From contig NZ_CP050975.2 of the NCBI RefSeq assembly GCF_012273515.2, positions 6,696,001 to 6,760,000 of the forward strand: DNA of 64,000 nucleotides, written 5' to 3'. The position numbers and the translations under genes were made by a program. The notes under the pieces are model-generated. The model ran no database searches and was not told the origin of the DNA. It saw only the letters and a list, made by a program, of their open reading frames with translations. How positions within the stretch are numbered: position 1 is the first letter of the stretch; the number at the start of each line of letters is the position of its first letter. Below, piece after piece: positions 16,574 through 25,125 of the stretch. This DNA is from Streptomyces sp. RPA4-2. Lineage in GTDB: Bacteria; Actinomycetota; Actinomycetes; Streptomycetales; Streptomycetaceae.

Positions 16574-16600
16574 GGCCCGGCATCCAGGGGATGCCGGGCC
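16574..16600. terminator. Hairpin terminator after citrate synthase
   Basis: GGCCCGGCATCC at 16574-16585 and GGATGCCGGGCC at 16589-16600 form a perfect 12-bp stem with a 3-base loop, between the citrate synthase on + and the small gene on -. Confidence 0.8.
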
Positions 16601-16670
16601 TGGCGTCGTGGCCGCAGGGGGTCGATCCTGACCGCGGATCACCCGTGGTCAGCTCCTGGCGGTGACGAGG

Positions 16671-16907
16671 TCAGACGTCGGGGATGTCCTTCTTCGCGCG
16701 GACCAGGGTGTCGCGCGTGATGATGACGATCCGCTCGTAGTCGGCTCGTGCGGCGTCGGGCGGAAGCTCGGGGTCGAGTTCCAGGGTGGCCTCGCGCCCG
16801 ATGACGGCGAAACTGCCGTCACTGAGCTCGAAGATGTCGGGGCACGACTGACCAGTGGCGCTGCCGCGCTCGCGTGGCGTAGCTCCGACACGTCGCACGA
16901 TTTTCAC
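16671..16907 (-). CDS. Small conserved hypothetical protein (78 aa)
   Basis: A 78-residue acidic/basic mixed protein with no signal peptide or membrane segment. The core SCPDIFELSDGSFAVIGREA and the end ITRDTLVRAKKDIP resemble a family of small proteins that are abundant in Streptomyces accessory loci, often next to XRE regulators and DUF6879 proteins. Function is unknown. The start is GTG 16907 with only a weak purine run upstream. Its nearest neighbour is a DUF6082 protein upstream on the same strand. The region between them is repetitive and of uneven composition, which suggests a small acquired patch. Confidence 0.6.
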   Translation of the reverse strand: MKIVRRVGATPRERGSATGQSCPDIFELSDGSFAVIGREATLELDPELPPDAARADYERIVIITRDTLVRAKKDIPDV

Positions 16908-17204
16908 GGGGTGGTACCAATCTTGTGGCTCGGACTGATGGGTGCCTCCGAGCTCTGGGGTCCTCGGAGCATGGCCGGCTCCGGGCGGAGATGTTCGTCG
17001 GAGCCAAAGGTCTCCGAGCGCGGGGTGTTCGTCGGAGTGCCCGCGGAGCGGGCAGACGATAACCTAGCGCGTCCGATTGCCCGTGGTGTGCAAAGCCATC
17101 ACAAGCAGGGGAGTGAATTCCGTTGCCTGTGGGGCGCGAATGGTGCGCGACGCCGTCACAAGCCGTGGAGTGAAGTCGCGCAACTCCGCCGTCGACGCCG
17201 GGAG
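16908..17204. repeat. Repetitive gap with 57-bp-spaced imperfect direct repeats
   Basis: No supported gene in this nearly 300-bp gap. Two imperfect copies of a unit of about 30 bp (GCCATCACAAGC..GGAGTGAA and GCCGTCACAAGC..GGAGTGAA) lie 57 bp apart, at about 17095 and 17152. A second motif, TGTTCGTCGGAG, occurs at about 17003 and 17027, together with several copies of TCCGAGC and its complement. These may be regulatory sites for the 78-aa gene or remains of a degraded gene. Confidence 0.5.
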
Positions 17205-17711
17205 CTACTGGGGTCCCTCGTCGGGTTCGCCGACCACCCACCATTCGTCGGTGTCGGAATCGGTCTGATCCTGGATCAGGCTCTCCATCATCCGGCCCAG
17301 TTCGGCTTCCTCGGAGGAGTCGGCCAGGCTCTTGCGGTGGTGTTCCGTCGCGGCCCAGTACGCCCGGAAGATCTGGTTCTGGCACATGATGCGGAAGTGG
17401 CCGTGGAGTTCCGCCCGCGTCAGGGCCCCGATCCGGTGGAAGTACAGGGCATTGATGTACAGGGCGTTCGCGAAGAGGTACTGCCGCTGCTCCTCGTCGG
17501 TGATCTCCGTCTCGTACGTGTTGAGGACCGCGGCGAGAGCGGGATCGTCCATGGCCTTGCACAACAGATCGAAGTGGAGCCGGTGCTGCTCAGTGAGTAC
17601 GGCCCGCCTGCGCGGCCGTGTCTTCCGTTCCGTGACGGTACCGGCCGCGGCGGTGAGCCGGGCCCAGGCACCTGAGCCGAACCTCCGTATCGCGGAGTTC
17701 TGTGTGGCCAT
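17205..17711 (-). CDS. DUF6082 family protein
   Basis: A 168-residue soluble protein. After a basic N-terminus (TRPRRRAV) comes HFDLLCKAMDDPALAAVLN, then YLFANALYINALYFHRIGAL and HFRIMCQNQIFRAYWAATEHHRKS. This helical pattern fits DUF6082, an actinobacterial family of unknown function. The C-terminus is acidic. ATG 17711 is preceded by GGGGG. I saw no catalytic motif. It is probably part of a small accessory unit with the 78-aa gene downstream; alone among its neighbours it has no obvious housekeeping role. Confidence 0.65.
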   Translation of the reverse strand: MATQNSAIRRFGSGAWARLTAAAGTVTERKTRPRRRAVLTEQHRLHFDLLCKAMDDPALAAVLNTYETEITDEEQRQYLFANALYINALYFHRIGALTRAELHGHFRIMCQNQIFRAYWAATEHHRKSLADSSEEAELGRMMESLIQDQTDSDTDEWWVVGEPDEGPQ

Positions 17712-18064
17712 GTCAACCCCCGAATAAGGCGACCGTTCCGCCGGCCGTCGGTTGTGGGGCGACAGGGAGCGGACCGGCGACCGGTGGGCGGCGCGCTTGC
17801 CGCCTCCCAGTCTTGCCGAGCGGCTCTGATCGGCGGGGAGGCGGAGAGGAGGCGCACGGAGGGAAGTGAGGGTTGCGCGTCCCGGCGCCATGCCCAACGT
17901 GTGCCCCGCGAGCGCCGCTAACAATCGTTCACTTCGGGGCGATTCCTCCCGCTCGTATCCTGGGACGACAGCCATTCCCCGTACGAGCGCCGGTCCACGA
18001 GCCGCCCTCGTCGAAGAACCGGTTCACGAGCCGGTGCACGCGTCGGTGTGAAAGAGGTCGCCCG
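17712..18064. other. Divergent intergenic region upstream of CobW and DUF6082 genes
   Basis: A 350-bp gap between divergent genes. The frame of the CobW gene stays open upstream to 17873, but the translation is low complexity. The stretch GCTAACAATCGTTCACTTCGG near 17920 is locally AT-richer and could hold a promoter. I saw no clear Zur box or other operator and no small gene. Confidence 0.4.
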
Positions 18065-19189
18065 TTGAGCCAGTCCAGCCCGCAGCAGGTCCCGTTCGCT
18101 TCGGACGGACGGCCCCCGCCCGGTGACCCGCAGGTTCCCGTCATCGTCCTCGCCGGATTCCTCGGCGCGGGCAAGACCACTCTGCTCAACCACCTCCTGC
18201 ACCACAGCGGAGGCAGTCGCATCGGCGCCGTCGTCAACGACTTCGGGGCGATCGAGATCGACGCGATGGCGGTGGCCGGAGCGCTCGGGGACTCCACCGT
18301 GTCGCTCGGGAACGGATGCCTGTGCTGCGCCGTCGACGCCGGGGAGCTCGACGACTATCTGGAGCGGCTCACCCGGCCCTCGGCCCGCATCGACGTCATC
18401 GTCATCGAGGCGAGCGGCCTGGCCGAGCCCCAGGAGCTCGTGCGGATGGTGCTCGCCAGCGAGAATCCGCGGATCGTCTACGGCGGACTCGTCGAGGTCG
18501 TCGACGCGGCCGAGTTCGACGGCACGCGTGAGAAGCATCCCGAGATCGACCGGCATCTCGCCCTCGCCGACCTCGTCGTCGTCAACAAGATCGACCGCGC
18601 CGACGGCGGCGAGCGGGTGCTGCGCACCGTACGGGACCTCGTGGACCACGCCGCCGTCGTGCCCGCCGCCCACGGCCGTGTCGACCCCGAGTTCCTCTTC
18701 GACCGCAGGCCGAGCGAGGACCGCGTCGGCCAGCTCTCCTTCGACGACCTCCACACGCACGACGAGGCCGGCCGCACGGACCGCGAAGGGCACGCCGGTC
18801 ACCTGCACGCGGCGTACGAATCCCTCTCCTTCACCTCCGAAGTCCCGCTCTCCCCGAGGCGGTTGATGGAGTTCCTCGACAGCAGGCCCGAGGGGCTCTA
18901 CCGCATCAAGGGGTACGTCGACTTCGGCGCCCACGACCGCCGCAACCGCTACGCCGTGCACGCGGTCGGGCCGTTCCTGCGGTTCCGTCCGGAGCCCTGG
19001 GCCGGCGGCCCGGAGCCCAGGGCCGCCGCCGGCGAACGCCGCACCCAGCTCGTACTGATCGGCTCCGGCATCGACACCACCGCCCTCGGCAAGGACCTGA
19101 CGGCGTGCGAGGAGGACGCCCCGCACGCCGACGAGCACAGCATGTGGGGCGTCCTGCGCTACGTACAGGAGCAGAGTCCGGAGGGCTGA
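18065..19189 (+). CDS. CobW/COG0523-family GTPase (putative metallochaperone)
   Basis: A 374-residue G3E-family GTPase. It has Walker A GFLGAGKTTLLNHLL near residue 33, the metal-binding GNGCLCCAVD (CxCC) motif, the EASGLAEPQEL switch and the guanine-specificity NKID in VVNKIDRAD. The C-terminal CobW_C domain covers about 255-355 (LMEFLDSRPEGLYRIKGYVD). COG0523 proteins deliver zinc, cobalt or nickel; zinc-starvation paralogues are common. TTG 18065 is chosen because AAAGAGG lies seven bases upstream and no in-frame ATG/GTG fits better. Its stop lies seven bases from the end of the convergent parC gene, with no terminator between them. Confidence 0.85.
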   Translation: MSQSSPQQVPFASDGRPPPGDPQVPVIVLAGFLGAGKTTLLNHLLHHSGGSRIGAVVNDFGAIEIDAMAVAGALGDSTVSLGNGCLCCAVDAGELDDYLERLTRPSARIDVIVIEASGLAEPQELVRMVLASENPRIVYGGLVEVVDAAEFDGTREKHPEIDRHLALADLVVVNKIDRADGGERVLRTVRDLVDHAAVVPAAHGRVDPEFLFDRRPSEDRVGQLSFDDLHTHDEAGRTDREGHAGHLHAAYESLSFTSEVPLSPRRLMEFLDSRPEGLYRIKGYVDFGAHDRRNRYAVHAVGPFLRFRPEPWAGGPEPRAAAGERRTQLVLIGSGIDTTALGKDLTACEEDAPHADEHSMWGVLRYVQEQSPEG

Positions 19190-19196
19190 ACCGGCG

Positions 19197-21656
19197 CTAC
19201 ACCGGACCCGCCACCACCGACACCGTCTTCGCCAGCGACACGCCCGAGCCGTCGCGGCGCGGGTCCATCTCCGGCAGCTCCGCCGGTGTGCCGTTCTTCT
19301 GCGCGGCCCGCGCCGGAGCCGCACCCGCCCAGGCCAGCGACAGGCAGTCCTCGCCCTTCAGGAACCGCTGGCAGCGCACGCCACCCGTGGCCCGGCCCTT
19401 GCGCGGATACTGATCGAACGGTGTCAGCTTGGCCGTGGTCTGGACGGAGTCGTCCAGCGTGCCGCGCGAGCCGGCCACGGTGAAGACCACCGCGTCCACC
19501 GCCGGGTCGACCGCGGTGAAGGAGATCACCTTCGCGCCGTCGGTGAGCTTGATGCCCGCCATCCCGCCCGCCGCCCTGCCCTGCGGGCGGACCTGAGAGG
19601 CCTGGTAGCGCAGCAACTGGGCGTCGTCGGCGACGAAGACCAGGTCCTCCTCGCCGGTGCGCAGCTCGACCGCGCCGACGATCCGGTCGCCGTCCTTGAG
19701 GGTGATGACCTCCAACTCCTCCTTGTTCAGGGGGTAGTCGGGTACCACACGTTTGACGACGCCCTGCTCGGTGCCGAGGGCCAGGCCGGGCGACGACTCG
19801 TCGAGCGTCGTCAGACAGATGACCGTCTCGTCCGCCTCCAGGGAGGACAGGAACTCCGAGATCGGCGCGCCTCCGGAGAGGTTGGGCGCCGACGCGGTCT
19901 CCGGCAGCTGCGGGAGGTCGATCACGTTCAGCCGGAGCAGCCGGCCCGAGGAGATGACCACCCCGATCTCACCACGGGCCGTCGCGGACACCGCGGAGAC
20001 GATCAGGTCGTGCTTGGTGCGCTTGGCGTCCTCCGCCTCGGCGAAGGGTTCACCGCTGGCCGTACGGGCGAGCAGGCCCGTCGAGGACAGCAGCACCCGG
20101 CACGGGTCGTCCGCCACCTGGAGCGGAACCGTCGTCGCGACGGAGCCGCCGGACTCCAGGAGCACGGTGCGCCGGTCGGTGCCGAACTTCTTCGCGACCG
20201 CTGCCAGTTCGGTGGACACCAGCTTGCGCAGCTCGGCGTCCGACTCCAGGATCCCGGTCAGCTCGTCGATCTCGCCGTTGAGCCGGTCGCGCTCCGACTC
20301 CAGCTCGATACGGTCGAACCTGGTGAGGCGCCGCAGCGGGGTGTCCAGGATGTACTGCGTCTGGACCTCGGAGAGCGAGAAGCGCTCGATCAGGCGCTCC
20401 TTGGCCTGCGCCGAGTTCTCGCTGGACCGGATCAGACGGATGACCTCGTCGATGTCGATCAGCGCGACGAGGAGACCCTCGACCAGGTGAAGCCGGTCGC
20501 GCTTCTTGCCGCGGCGGAACTCGCTGCGCCGGCGCACGACCTCGAAGCGGTGGTCGAGATAGACCTCCAGGAGCTCCTTGAGGCCCAGGGTGAGGGGCTG
20601 ACCGTCCACCAGGGCAACGTTGTTGATGCCGAAGGACTCCTCCATCGGCGTCAGCTTGTAGAGCTGCTCCAGGACCGCTTCCGGCACGAAGCCGTTCTTG
20701 ATCTCGATGACCAGGCGCAGGCCGTGCGCGCGGTCGGTGAGGTCCTTCACGTCGGCGATGCCCTGCAGCTTCTTGGCGCCGACCAGGTCCTTGATCTTGG
20801 CGATCACCTTCTCCGGACCGACGGTGAAGGGCAGTTCGGTGACGACGAGACCCTTGCGGCGCGCCGTCACGTCCTCCACCGACACCGTGGCACGGATCTT
20901 GAAGGTGCCGCGGCCCGACTCGTACGCGTCCCTGATCCCGGACAGGCCGACGATCCGGCCACCCGTGGGCAGGTCCGGGCCCGGCACGTACTTCATCAGC
21001 GTGTCCAGGTCGGCGCCCGGATAGCGGATCAGGTGCCGGGCGGCCGCGATCACCTCGCCGAGGTTGTGCGGCGGCATGTTGGTCGCCATGCCGACGGCGA
21101 TGCCCGACGAGCCGTTGACGAGGAGGTTCGGGTACGCCGCGGGGAGGACGCCGGGCTCCCGCTCCTGGCCGTCGTAGTTCGGCGAGAAATCGACCGTGTC
21201 CTCGTCGATGGACTCGGTCATCAGTGACGTGGCGTCGGCCATCCGGCACTCGGTGTAACGCATGGCGGCCGGCGGGTCGTCGTTGCCGAGCGAGCCGAAG
21301 TTGCCGTGCCCGTCGACGAGCGGCAGGCGCATGGAGAAGGGCTGGGCCAGCCGCACCAGGGCGTCGTAGATCGACGCGTCGCCGTGCGGGTGGAGCTTAC
21401 CCATGACCTCACCGACGACGCGCGCGCACTTCACGTAGCCGCGGTCGGGGCGCAACCCCATCTCGTTCATCTGGTAGACGATGCGTCGATGCACGGGCTT
21501 GAGGCCGTCACGGGCGTCCGGCAGGGCTCGCGAGTAGATGACCGAGTACGCGTATTCGAGGAAGGAGCCCTGCATCTCGTCCACGACGTCGATGTCGAGG
21601 ATCTTCTCCTCGTACGAGTCGTCGGGCGGCGGGGTCTTCGTGCTGCGGCGGGCCAT
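19197..21656 (-). CDS. parC: DNA topoisomerase IV subunit A (ParC)
   Basis: An 819-residue type IIA topoisomerase A subunit. The winged-helix catalytic region has the active-site Tyr in [10 protein letters not shown] and the quinolone-pocket helix [20 protein letters not shown]. The Ser83-equivalent (E. coli GyrA numbering) is Ala here, while the Asp87-equivalent is kept. Coiled-coil gate residues are around 400-480. The C-terminal beta-pinwheel (about 520-790) carries only a degenerate GyrA box (QGRAAGG), which supports ParC over GyrA. ATG 21656 starts the protein at [10 protein letters not shown], with AAGGAG 12 bases upstream. It pairs with ParE at 1-1179, about 18 kb away on the opposite strand. 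Confidence 0.93.
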   Translation of the reverse strand: MARRSTKTPPPDDSYEEKILDIDVVDEMQGSFLEYAYSVIYSRALPDARDGLKPVHRRIVYQMNEMGLRPDRGYVKCARVVGEVMGKLHPHGDASIYDALVRLAQPFSMRLPLVDGHGNFGSLGNDDPPAAMRYTECRMADATSLMTESIDEDTVDFSPNYDGQEREPGVLPAAYPNLLVNGSSGIAVGMATNMPPHNLGEVIAAARHLIRYPGADLDTLMKYVPGPDLPTGGRIVGLSGIRDAYESGRGTFKIRATVSVEDVTARRKGLVVTELPFTVGPEKVIAKIKDLVGAKKLQGIADVKDLTDRAHGLRLVIEIKNGFVPEAVLEQLYKLTPMEESFGINNVALVDGQPLTLGLKELLEVYLDHRFEVVRRRSEFRRGKKRDRLHLVEGLLVALIDIDEVIRLIRSSENSAQAKERLIERFSLSEVQTQYILDTPLRRLTRFDRIELESERDRLNGEIDELTGILESDAELRKLVSTELAAVAKKFGTDRRTVLLESGGSVATTVPLQVADDPCRVLLSSTGLLARTASGEPFAEAEDAKRTKHDLIVSAVSATARGEIGVVISSGRLLRLNVIDLPQLPETASAPNLSGGAPISEFLSSLEADETVICLTTLDESSPGLALGTEQGVVKRVVPDYPLNKEELEVITLKDGDRIVGAVELRTGEEDLVFVADDAQLLRYQASQVRPQGRAAGGMAGIKLTDGAKVISFTAVDPAVDAVVFTVAGSRGTLDDSVQTTAKLTPFDQYPRKGRATGGVRCQRFLKGEDCLSLAWAGAAPARAAQKNGTPAELPEMDPRRDGSGVSLAKTVSVVAGPV

Positions 21657-21936
21657 CGCTGCTGCGGCTCCTTCACAGTCTCTGCCGGGGCATGAACGGG
21701 ATCTGACGCGCACCATTGTGGACCGCCCCACTGACAACGCGGACCGCGACCCGTCCGTAGGGGCTGCGCGGAGCCCCTTTCCGCTCGCTCAGGGCGGGCG
21801 GAAGCCCGCCCTCCCGCCGCAGGTGAATCTCGCTCTCGGCGTACGGGGCGCGGGAACTTCGCCACCTGTCGGCACGCTTGCATACAGTGGCAGGACCGGC
21901 AGGAATTCTGCAGTTTCCGCGATCGAAGGGACGTAC
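21657..21936. promoter_or_regulatory. Divergent parC / M16 promoter region with two hairpins
   Basis: The gap holds a hairpin at 21759-21778 (AGGGGCT, 6-base loop, AGCCCCT) and another at 21791-21812 (AGGGCGGGC, GGAA loop, GCCCGCCCT). Both lie between divergent start codons, where terminators are not expected, so they may attenuate or insulate the two promoters. A possible -10 for the peptidase operon is TACAGT near 21883. Confidence 0.5.
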
Positions 21937-23316
21937 ATGCCCATGGGTCACACGGCCACAGCTGAGACAGGCTCCGGCGGCCTGACAGCGACCGAGCACC
22001 GCCTGGCCAACGGCCTGCGCGTGGTGCTCTCCGAGGACCATCTGACCCCGGTCGCGGCGGTGTGCCTCTGGTACGACGTCGGCTCGCGCCACGAGGTCAA
22101 GGGCCGTACCGGACTCGCCCACCTCTTCGAGCACCTGATGTTCCAGGGATCGGGCCAGGTGAAGGGCAACGGCCACTTCGAACTGGTGCAGGGCGCGGGC
22201 GGTTCGCTCAACGGCACCACCAGCTTCGAGCGCACCAACTACTTCGAGACGATGCCGGCCCACCAGCTGGAGCTCGCCCTCTGGCTGGAGGCGGACCGGA
22301 TGGGCTCGCTGCTCGCCGCGCTCGACGACGAGTCCATGGAGAACCAGCGGGACGTCGTCAAGAACGAGCGCAGGCAGCGCTACGACAACGTGCCCTACGG
22401 CACCGCCTTCGAAAAGCTGACCGCGCTCGCCTACCCCGAGGGCCACCCGTACCACCACACCCCCATCGGGTCCATGGCGGACCTGGACGCGGCGACCCTC
22501 GAGGACGCCCGCGCCTTCTTCCGCACCTACTACGCGCCCAACAACGCGGTGCTCTCGGTCGTCGGCGACATCGACGCCGAGCAGACGCTCGCCTGGATCG
22601 AGAAGTACTTCGGTTCCATCCCCGGGCACGACGGAAAGCCCGCCCCGCGCGACGGTTCCCTGCCCGAGACCATCGGCGGGCAGCTGCGCGAGGTCGTCGA
22701 GGAAGAGGTCCCGGCGCGCGCCCTGATGGCCGCCTACCGGCTCCCCGAGGACGGCACGCGCGCGTCCGACGCGGCCGACCTCGCCCTGACCGTCCTCGGC
22801 GGCGGCGAGTCCTCCCGCCTGTACAACCGGCTCGTACGCCGCGACCGCACCGCCGTCGCGGCCGGGTTCGGCCTGCTTCGGCTCGCCGGGGCGCCCTCCC
22901 TGGGCTGGCTGGACGTGAAGACGTCCGGCGACGTCGAGGTCCCGGTCATCGAGACCGCGGTCGACGAGGAGCTCGCCCGGTTCGCCGAGGAGGGCCCCAC
23001 GGCCGAGGAGATGGAGCGCGCCCAGGCCCAGTTGGAGCGCGAGTGGCTGGACCGGCTCGGCACGGTCGCGGGCCGCGCCGACGAACTGTGCCGGTACGCG
23101 GTCCTGTTCGGCGATCCGCTGCTCGCCCTGACGGCAGTGCGGCGCATCCTCGACATCACCGCCGAGGAGGTCCAGGAGGTCGCCAAGGCCCGCCTGCGCC
23201 CCGACAACCGCGCGGTGCTCGTCTACGAGCCGATCGCCGACGAAGCCACCGGCACGGACGACGCCACCGACGCCGCCGACGCCGCCGACGACACCGACGA
23301 GGAGGCGGCGAAGTGA
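21937..23316 (+). CDS. M16-family zinc peptidase, catalytic subunit
   Basis: A 459-residue pitrilysin/mitochondrial-processing-peptidase-like protein. The inverted zinc motif HxxEH is intact in HLFEHLMFQG, with the distal Glu in the NERRQRYDNVPYG region. The second half is the non-catalytic M16_C domain. The tail is an Asp/Ala/Thr-rich run (residues about 438-459), probably disordered. ATG 21937 has GAAGGG six bases upstream. The next gene starts inside its stop codon (GTGA). With the inactive homologue downstream it should form a heterodimer, as in bacterial M16B pairs; its substrate is unknown. Confidence 0.92.
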   Translation: MPMGHTATAETGSGGLTATEHRLANGLRVVLSEDHLTPVAAVCLWYDVGSRHEVKGRTGLAHLFEHLMFQGSGQVKGNGHFELVQGAGGSLNGTTSFERTNYFETMPAHQLELALWLEADRMGSLLAALDDESMENQRDVVKNERRQRYDNVPYGTAFEKLTALAYPEGHPYHHTPIGSMADLDAATLEDARAFFRTYYAPNNAVLSVVGDIDAEQTLAWIEKYFGSIPGHDGKPAPRDGSLPETIGGQLREVVEEEVPARALMAAYRLPEDGTRASDAADLALTVLGGGESSRLYNRLVRRDRTAVAAGFGLLRLAGAPSLGWLDVKTSGDVEVPVIETAVDEELARFAEEGPTAEEMERAQAQLEREWLDRLGTVAGRADELCRYAVLFGDPLLALTAVRRILDITAEEVQEVAKARLRPDNRAVLVYEPIADEATGTDDATDAADAADDTDEEAAK

Positions 23317-24701
23317 CCGAGCTCGCCACCATGGACTTCCACCCGCAGCCCCAGGCCGGCCGGCCCAAGCCCTGGGCCTTCCCCGCGCCCGAGCGCGGCA
23401 CGCTGGACAACGGCCTGACCCTGCTGCACTGCGACCGCCCGGGCCAGCAGGTCGTCGCCGTCGAGGTGCTGCTCGCCGCGCCGCTGGACGCCGAGCCGGC
23501 CGGTCTCGACGGCATCGCCACGATCATGGCGCGCGCGTTCTCCGAGGGCACCGACAAGCTCTCCGCCGAGGAGTTCGCCGCCGAGCTGGAGCGCTGCGGC
23601 GCCACCCTCGACGCGCACGCCGACCACCCCGGCGTACGCCTCTCACTCGAAGTGCCCGTCTCACGCCTGCCCAAGGCTCTCGGTCTGCTCGCCGACGCCC
23701 TGAGGGCACCGGCGTTCACCGAGAGCGAGATCGAGCGGCTGGTGCGCAACCGGCTCGACGAGATCCCGCACGAGAGCGCCAACCCGGCCCGCCGCGCCGC
23801 CAAGGAGCTCTCCAGGGAGCTGTTCCCGGCGACCTCGCGGATGTCCCGTCCCCGGCAGGGCACCGAGGAGACCGTCCAGAAGATCGACGCGGCGGGTGTC
23901 CGCGCCTTCTACGACCGGTACGTCCGCCCGGCCACGTCCACCGCCGTGATCGTCGGCGACCTCACCGGCGTGGACCTCGACGGGCTGCTCGCCGAGACGC
24001 TCGGCGCCTGGACGGGCTCCTCCGCCGAGCCGCGTCCCGTGCCGCCGGTCACCGCCGACGACACCGGCCGCGTGATCATCGTGGACCGCCCCGGCGCGGT
24101 CCAGACGCAGTTGCTGATCGGCCGCGTCGGCTCGGACCGGCACGACCGTGTCTGGCCCGCCCAGGTGCTCGGCACGTACTGCCTCGGCGGCACCCTCACC
24201 TCGCGCCTGGACCGCGTGCTGCGCGAGGAGAAGGGCTACACCTACGGGGTGCGGGCCTTCGGCCAGGTGATGCGCTCCGCCCCGGACGGCACGGGCATCG
24301 CGATGCTCGCCATCAGCGGTTCCGTGGACACCCCGAACACCGGGCCGGCGCTGGACGACCTCTGGAAGGTGCTGCGCACCCTCGCAGCGGACGGTCTGAC
24401 GGACGCCGAACGGGACGTCGCCGTGCAGAACCTGGTGGGCGTGGCGCCCCTCAAGTTCGAGACCGCGGCGGCCGTCGCGGGCACGCTCGCCGACCAGGTC
24501 GAGCAGTACCTCCCGGACGACTACCAGGCGACGCTGTACCAGCAGCTCGCCGCGACCGGCACCGTGGAGGCCACCGCGGCGGCGGTGAGCGCCTTCCCGG
24601 TGGACCGTCTGGTCACCGTCCTGGTGGGCGACGCCACGCAGGTCGAGGAGCCCGTCAAGGCGCTCGGTATCGGTGAAGTGACCGTCGTGGCCGCGGAGTA
24701 G
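23313..24701 (+). CDS. M16-family peptidase homologue, non-catalytic subunit
   Basis: A 462-residue M16 homologue. At the place of HxxEH it reads IMARAFSEGTDKLSAEEF, so the zinc ligands and catalytic Glu are absent. The Arg/Tyr pair that many M16B partner subunits use for substrate binding is present in SRLDRVLREEKGYTYGVRA. GTG 23313 overlaps the upstream stop, with GGAGG at 23301-23305. It is very probably the structural partner of the catalytic subunit at 21937-23316. A hairpin terminator follows at 24753-24791. Confidence 0.9.
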   Translation: MTELATMDFHPQPQAGRPKPWAFPAPERGTLDNGLTLLHCDRPGQQVVAVEVLLAAPLDAEPAGLDGIATIMARAFSEGTDKLSAEEFAAELERCGATLDAHADHPGVRLSLEVPVSRLPKALGLLADALRAPAFTESEIERLVRNRLDEIPHESANPARRAAKELSRELFPATSRMSRPRQGTEETVQKIDAAGVRAFYDRYVRPATSTAVIVGDLTGVDLDGLLAETLGAWTGSSAEPRPVPPVTADDTGRVIIVDRPGAVQTQLLIGRVGSDRHDRVWPAQVLGTYCLGGTLTSRLDRVLREEKGYTYGVRAFGQVMRSAPDGTGIAMLAISGSVDTPNTGPALDDLWKVLRTLAADGLTDAERDVAVQNLVGVAPLKFETAAAVAGTLADQVEQYLPDDYQATLYQQLAATGTVEATAAAVSAFPVDRLVTVLVGDATQVEEPVKALGIGEVTVVAAE

Positions 24702-24752
24702 AAGCGGAGCGGACAACGCCGCGGACGACGCGGCGGACAACGCGAGCACGGA

Positions 24753-24791
24753 GGGGCCCGGGTGACCGAAGAGTCGCCCGGGTCCCCTTTT
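24753..24791 (+). terminator. Terminator of the M16 operon
   Basis: GGGG-CCCGGGTGAC and GTCGCCCGGGTCCCC pair across a CGAAGA loop with one bulge, followed by TTTTG. This is one of the few hairpins here with a U-rich tail. Confidence 0.8.
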
Positions 24792-24944
24792 GCCCTGACA
24801 ACACCCTCAATTTGTCCGTATTGATAGGGAGGTTGCCTTTCTGCCCTGTGGCATGCACTACAAAAACCGCGATCCGTTTGTTGATTGAAAGAGGGCCCCC
24901 TTAGCGTCGGTCCGGCTGTTCGTCAGGCAGTGCGCCGCGTCCGC
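24792..24944 (+). promoter_or_regulatory. Promoter region of the riboswitch-controlled M23 gene
   Basis: A locally AT-rich stretch (AATTTGTCCGTATTGATAGG; CACTACAAAAACCGC; TTTGTTGATTGAAAGAGGG) between the M16 terminator and the riboswitch. It must hold the promoter of the M23 peptidase gene; the exact -35/-10 could not be fixed by eye. Confidence 0.4.
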
Positions 24945-25112
24945 GGCACCGGACAGTCATCGCCGAGTCCCCGTACGGCGCGAGCCAGGGGAGCCGGGGA
25001 CCCGTACGCAGTCCCTGGGGTGAATCGGACCCCCTCCCCGCGAGGGCGTCCGTAGGAGACCTTCCTGCTCCGAACCCGTCAGCTAACCCGGTAGGCGAGA
25101 GGGAAGGAAAGG
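24945..25112 (+). ncRNA. c-di-AMP riboswitch (ydaO/yuaA class)
   Basis: The leader contains the conserved ydaO blocks in order: CATCGCCGAGTCC, GGGAGCCGGGGACCC, CCCTGGGGTGAATCGG, a variable hairpin, GTAGGAGACC, then GAACCCGTCAGCTAACCCGG and TAGGCGAGAGGGAAGGA. This order and spacing match the Streptomyces c-di-AMP riboswitches that precede cell-wall hydrolase genes such as rpfA (from memory). It ends about 13 bases before the M23 start codon. In known cases high c-di-AMP turns expression off. Exact ends are approximate. Confidence 0.9.
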
Positions 25113-25125
25113 ACCAAGCCCCTTC

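Noticed and set aside
22062..23312. Long upstream extension of the second M16 protein
   Set aside because: It runs antisense-like through the first M16 gene in another frame; the GGAGG-supported GTG at 23313 is the start.
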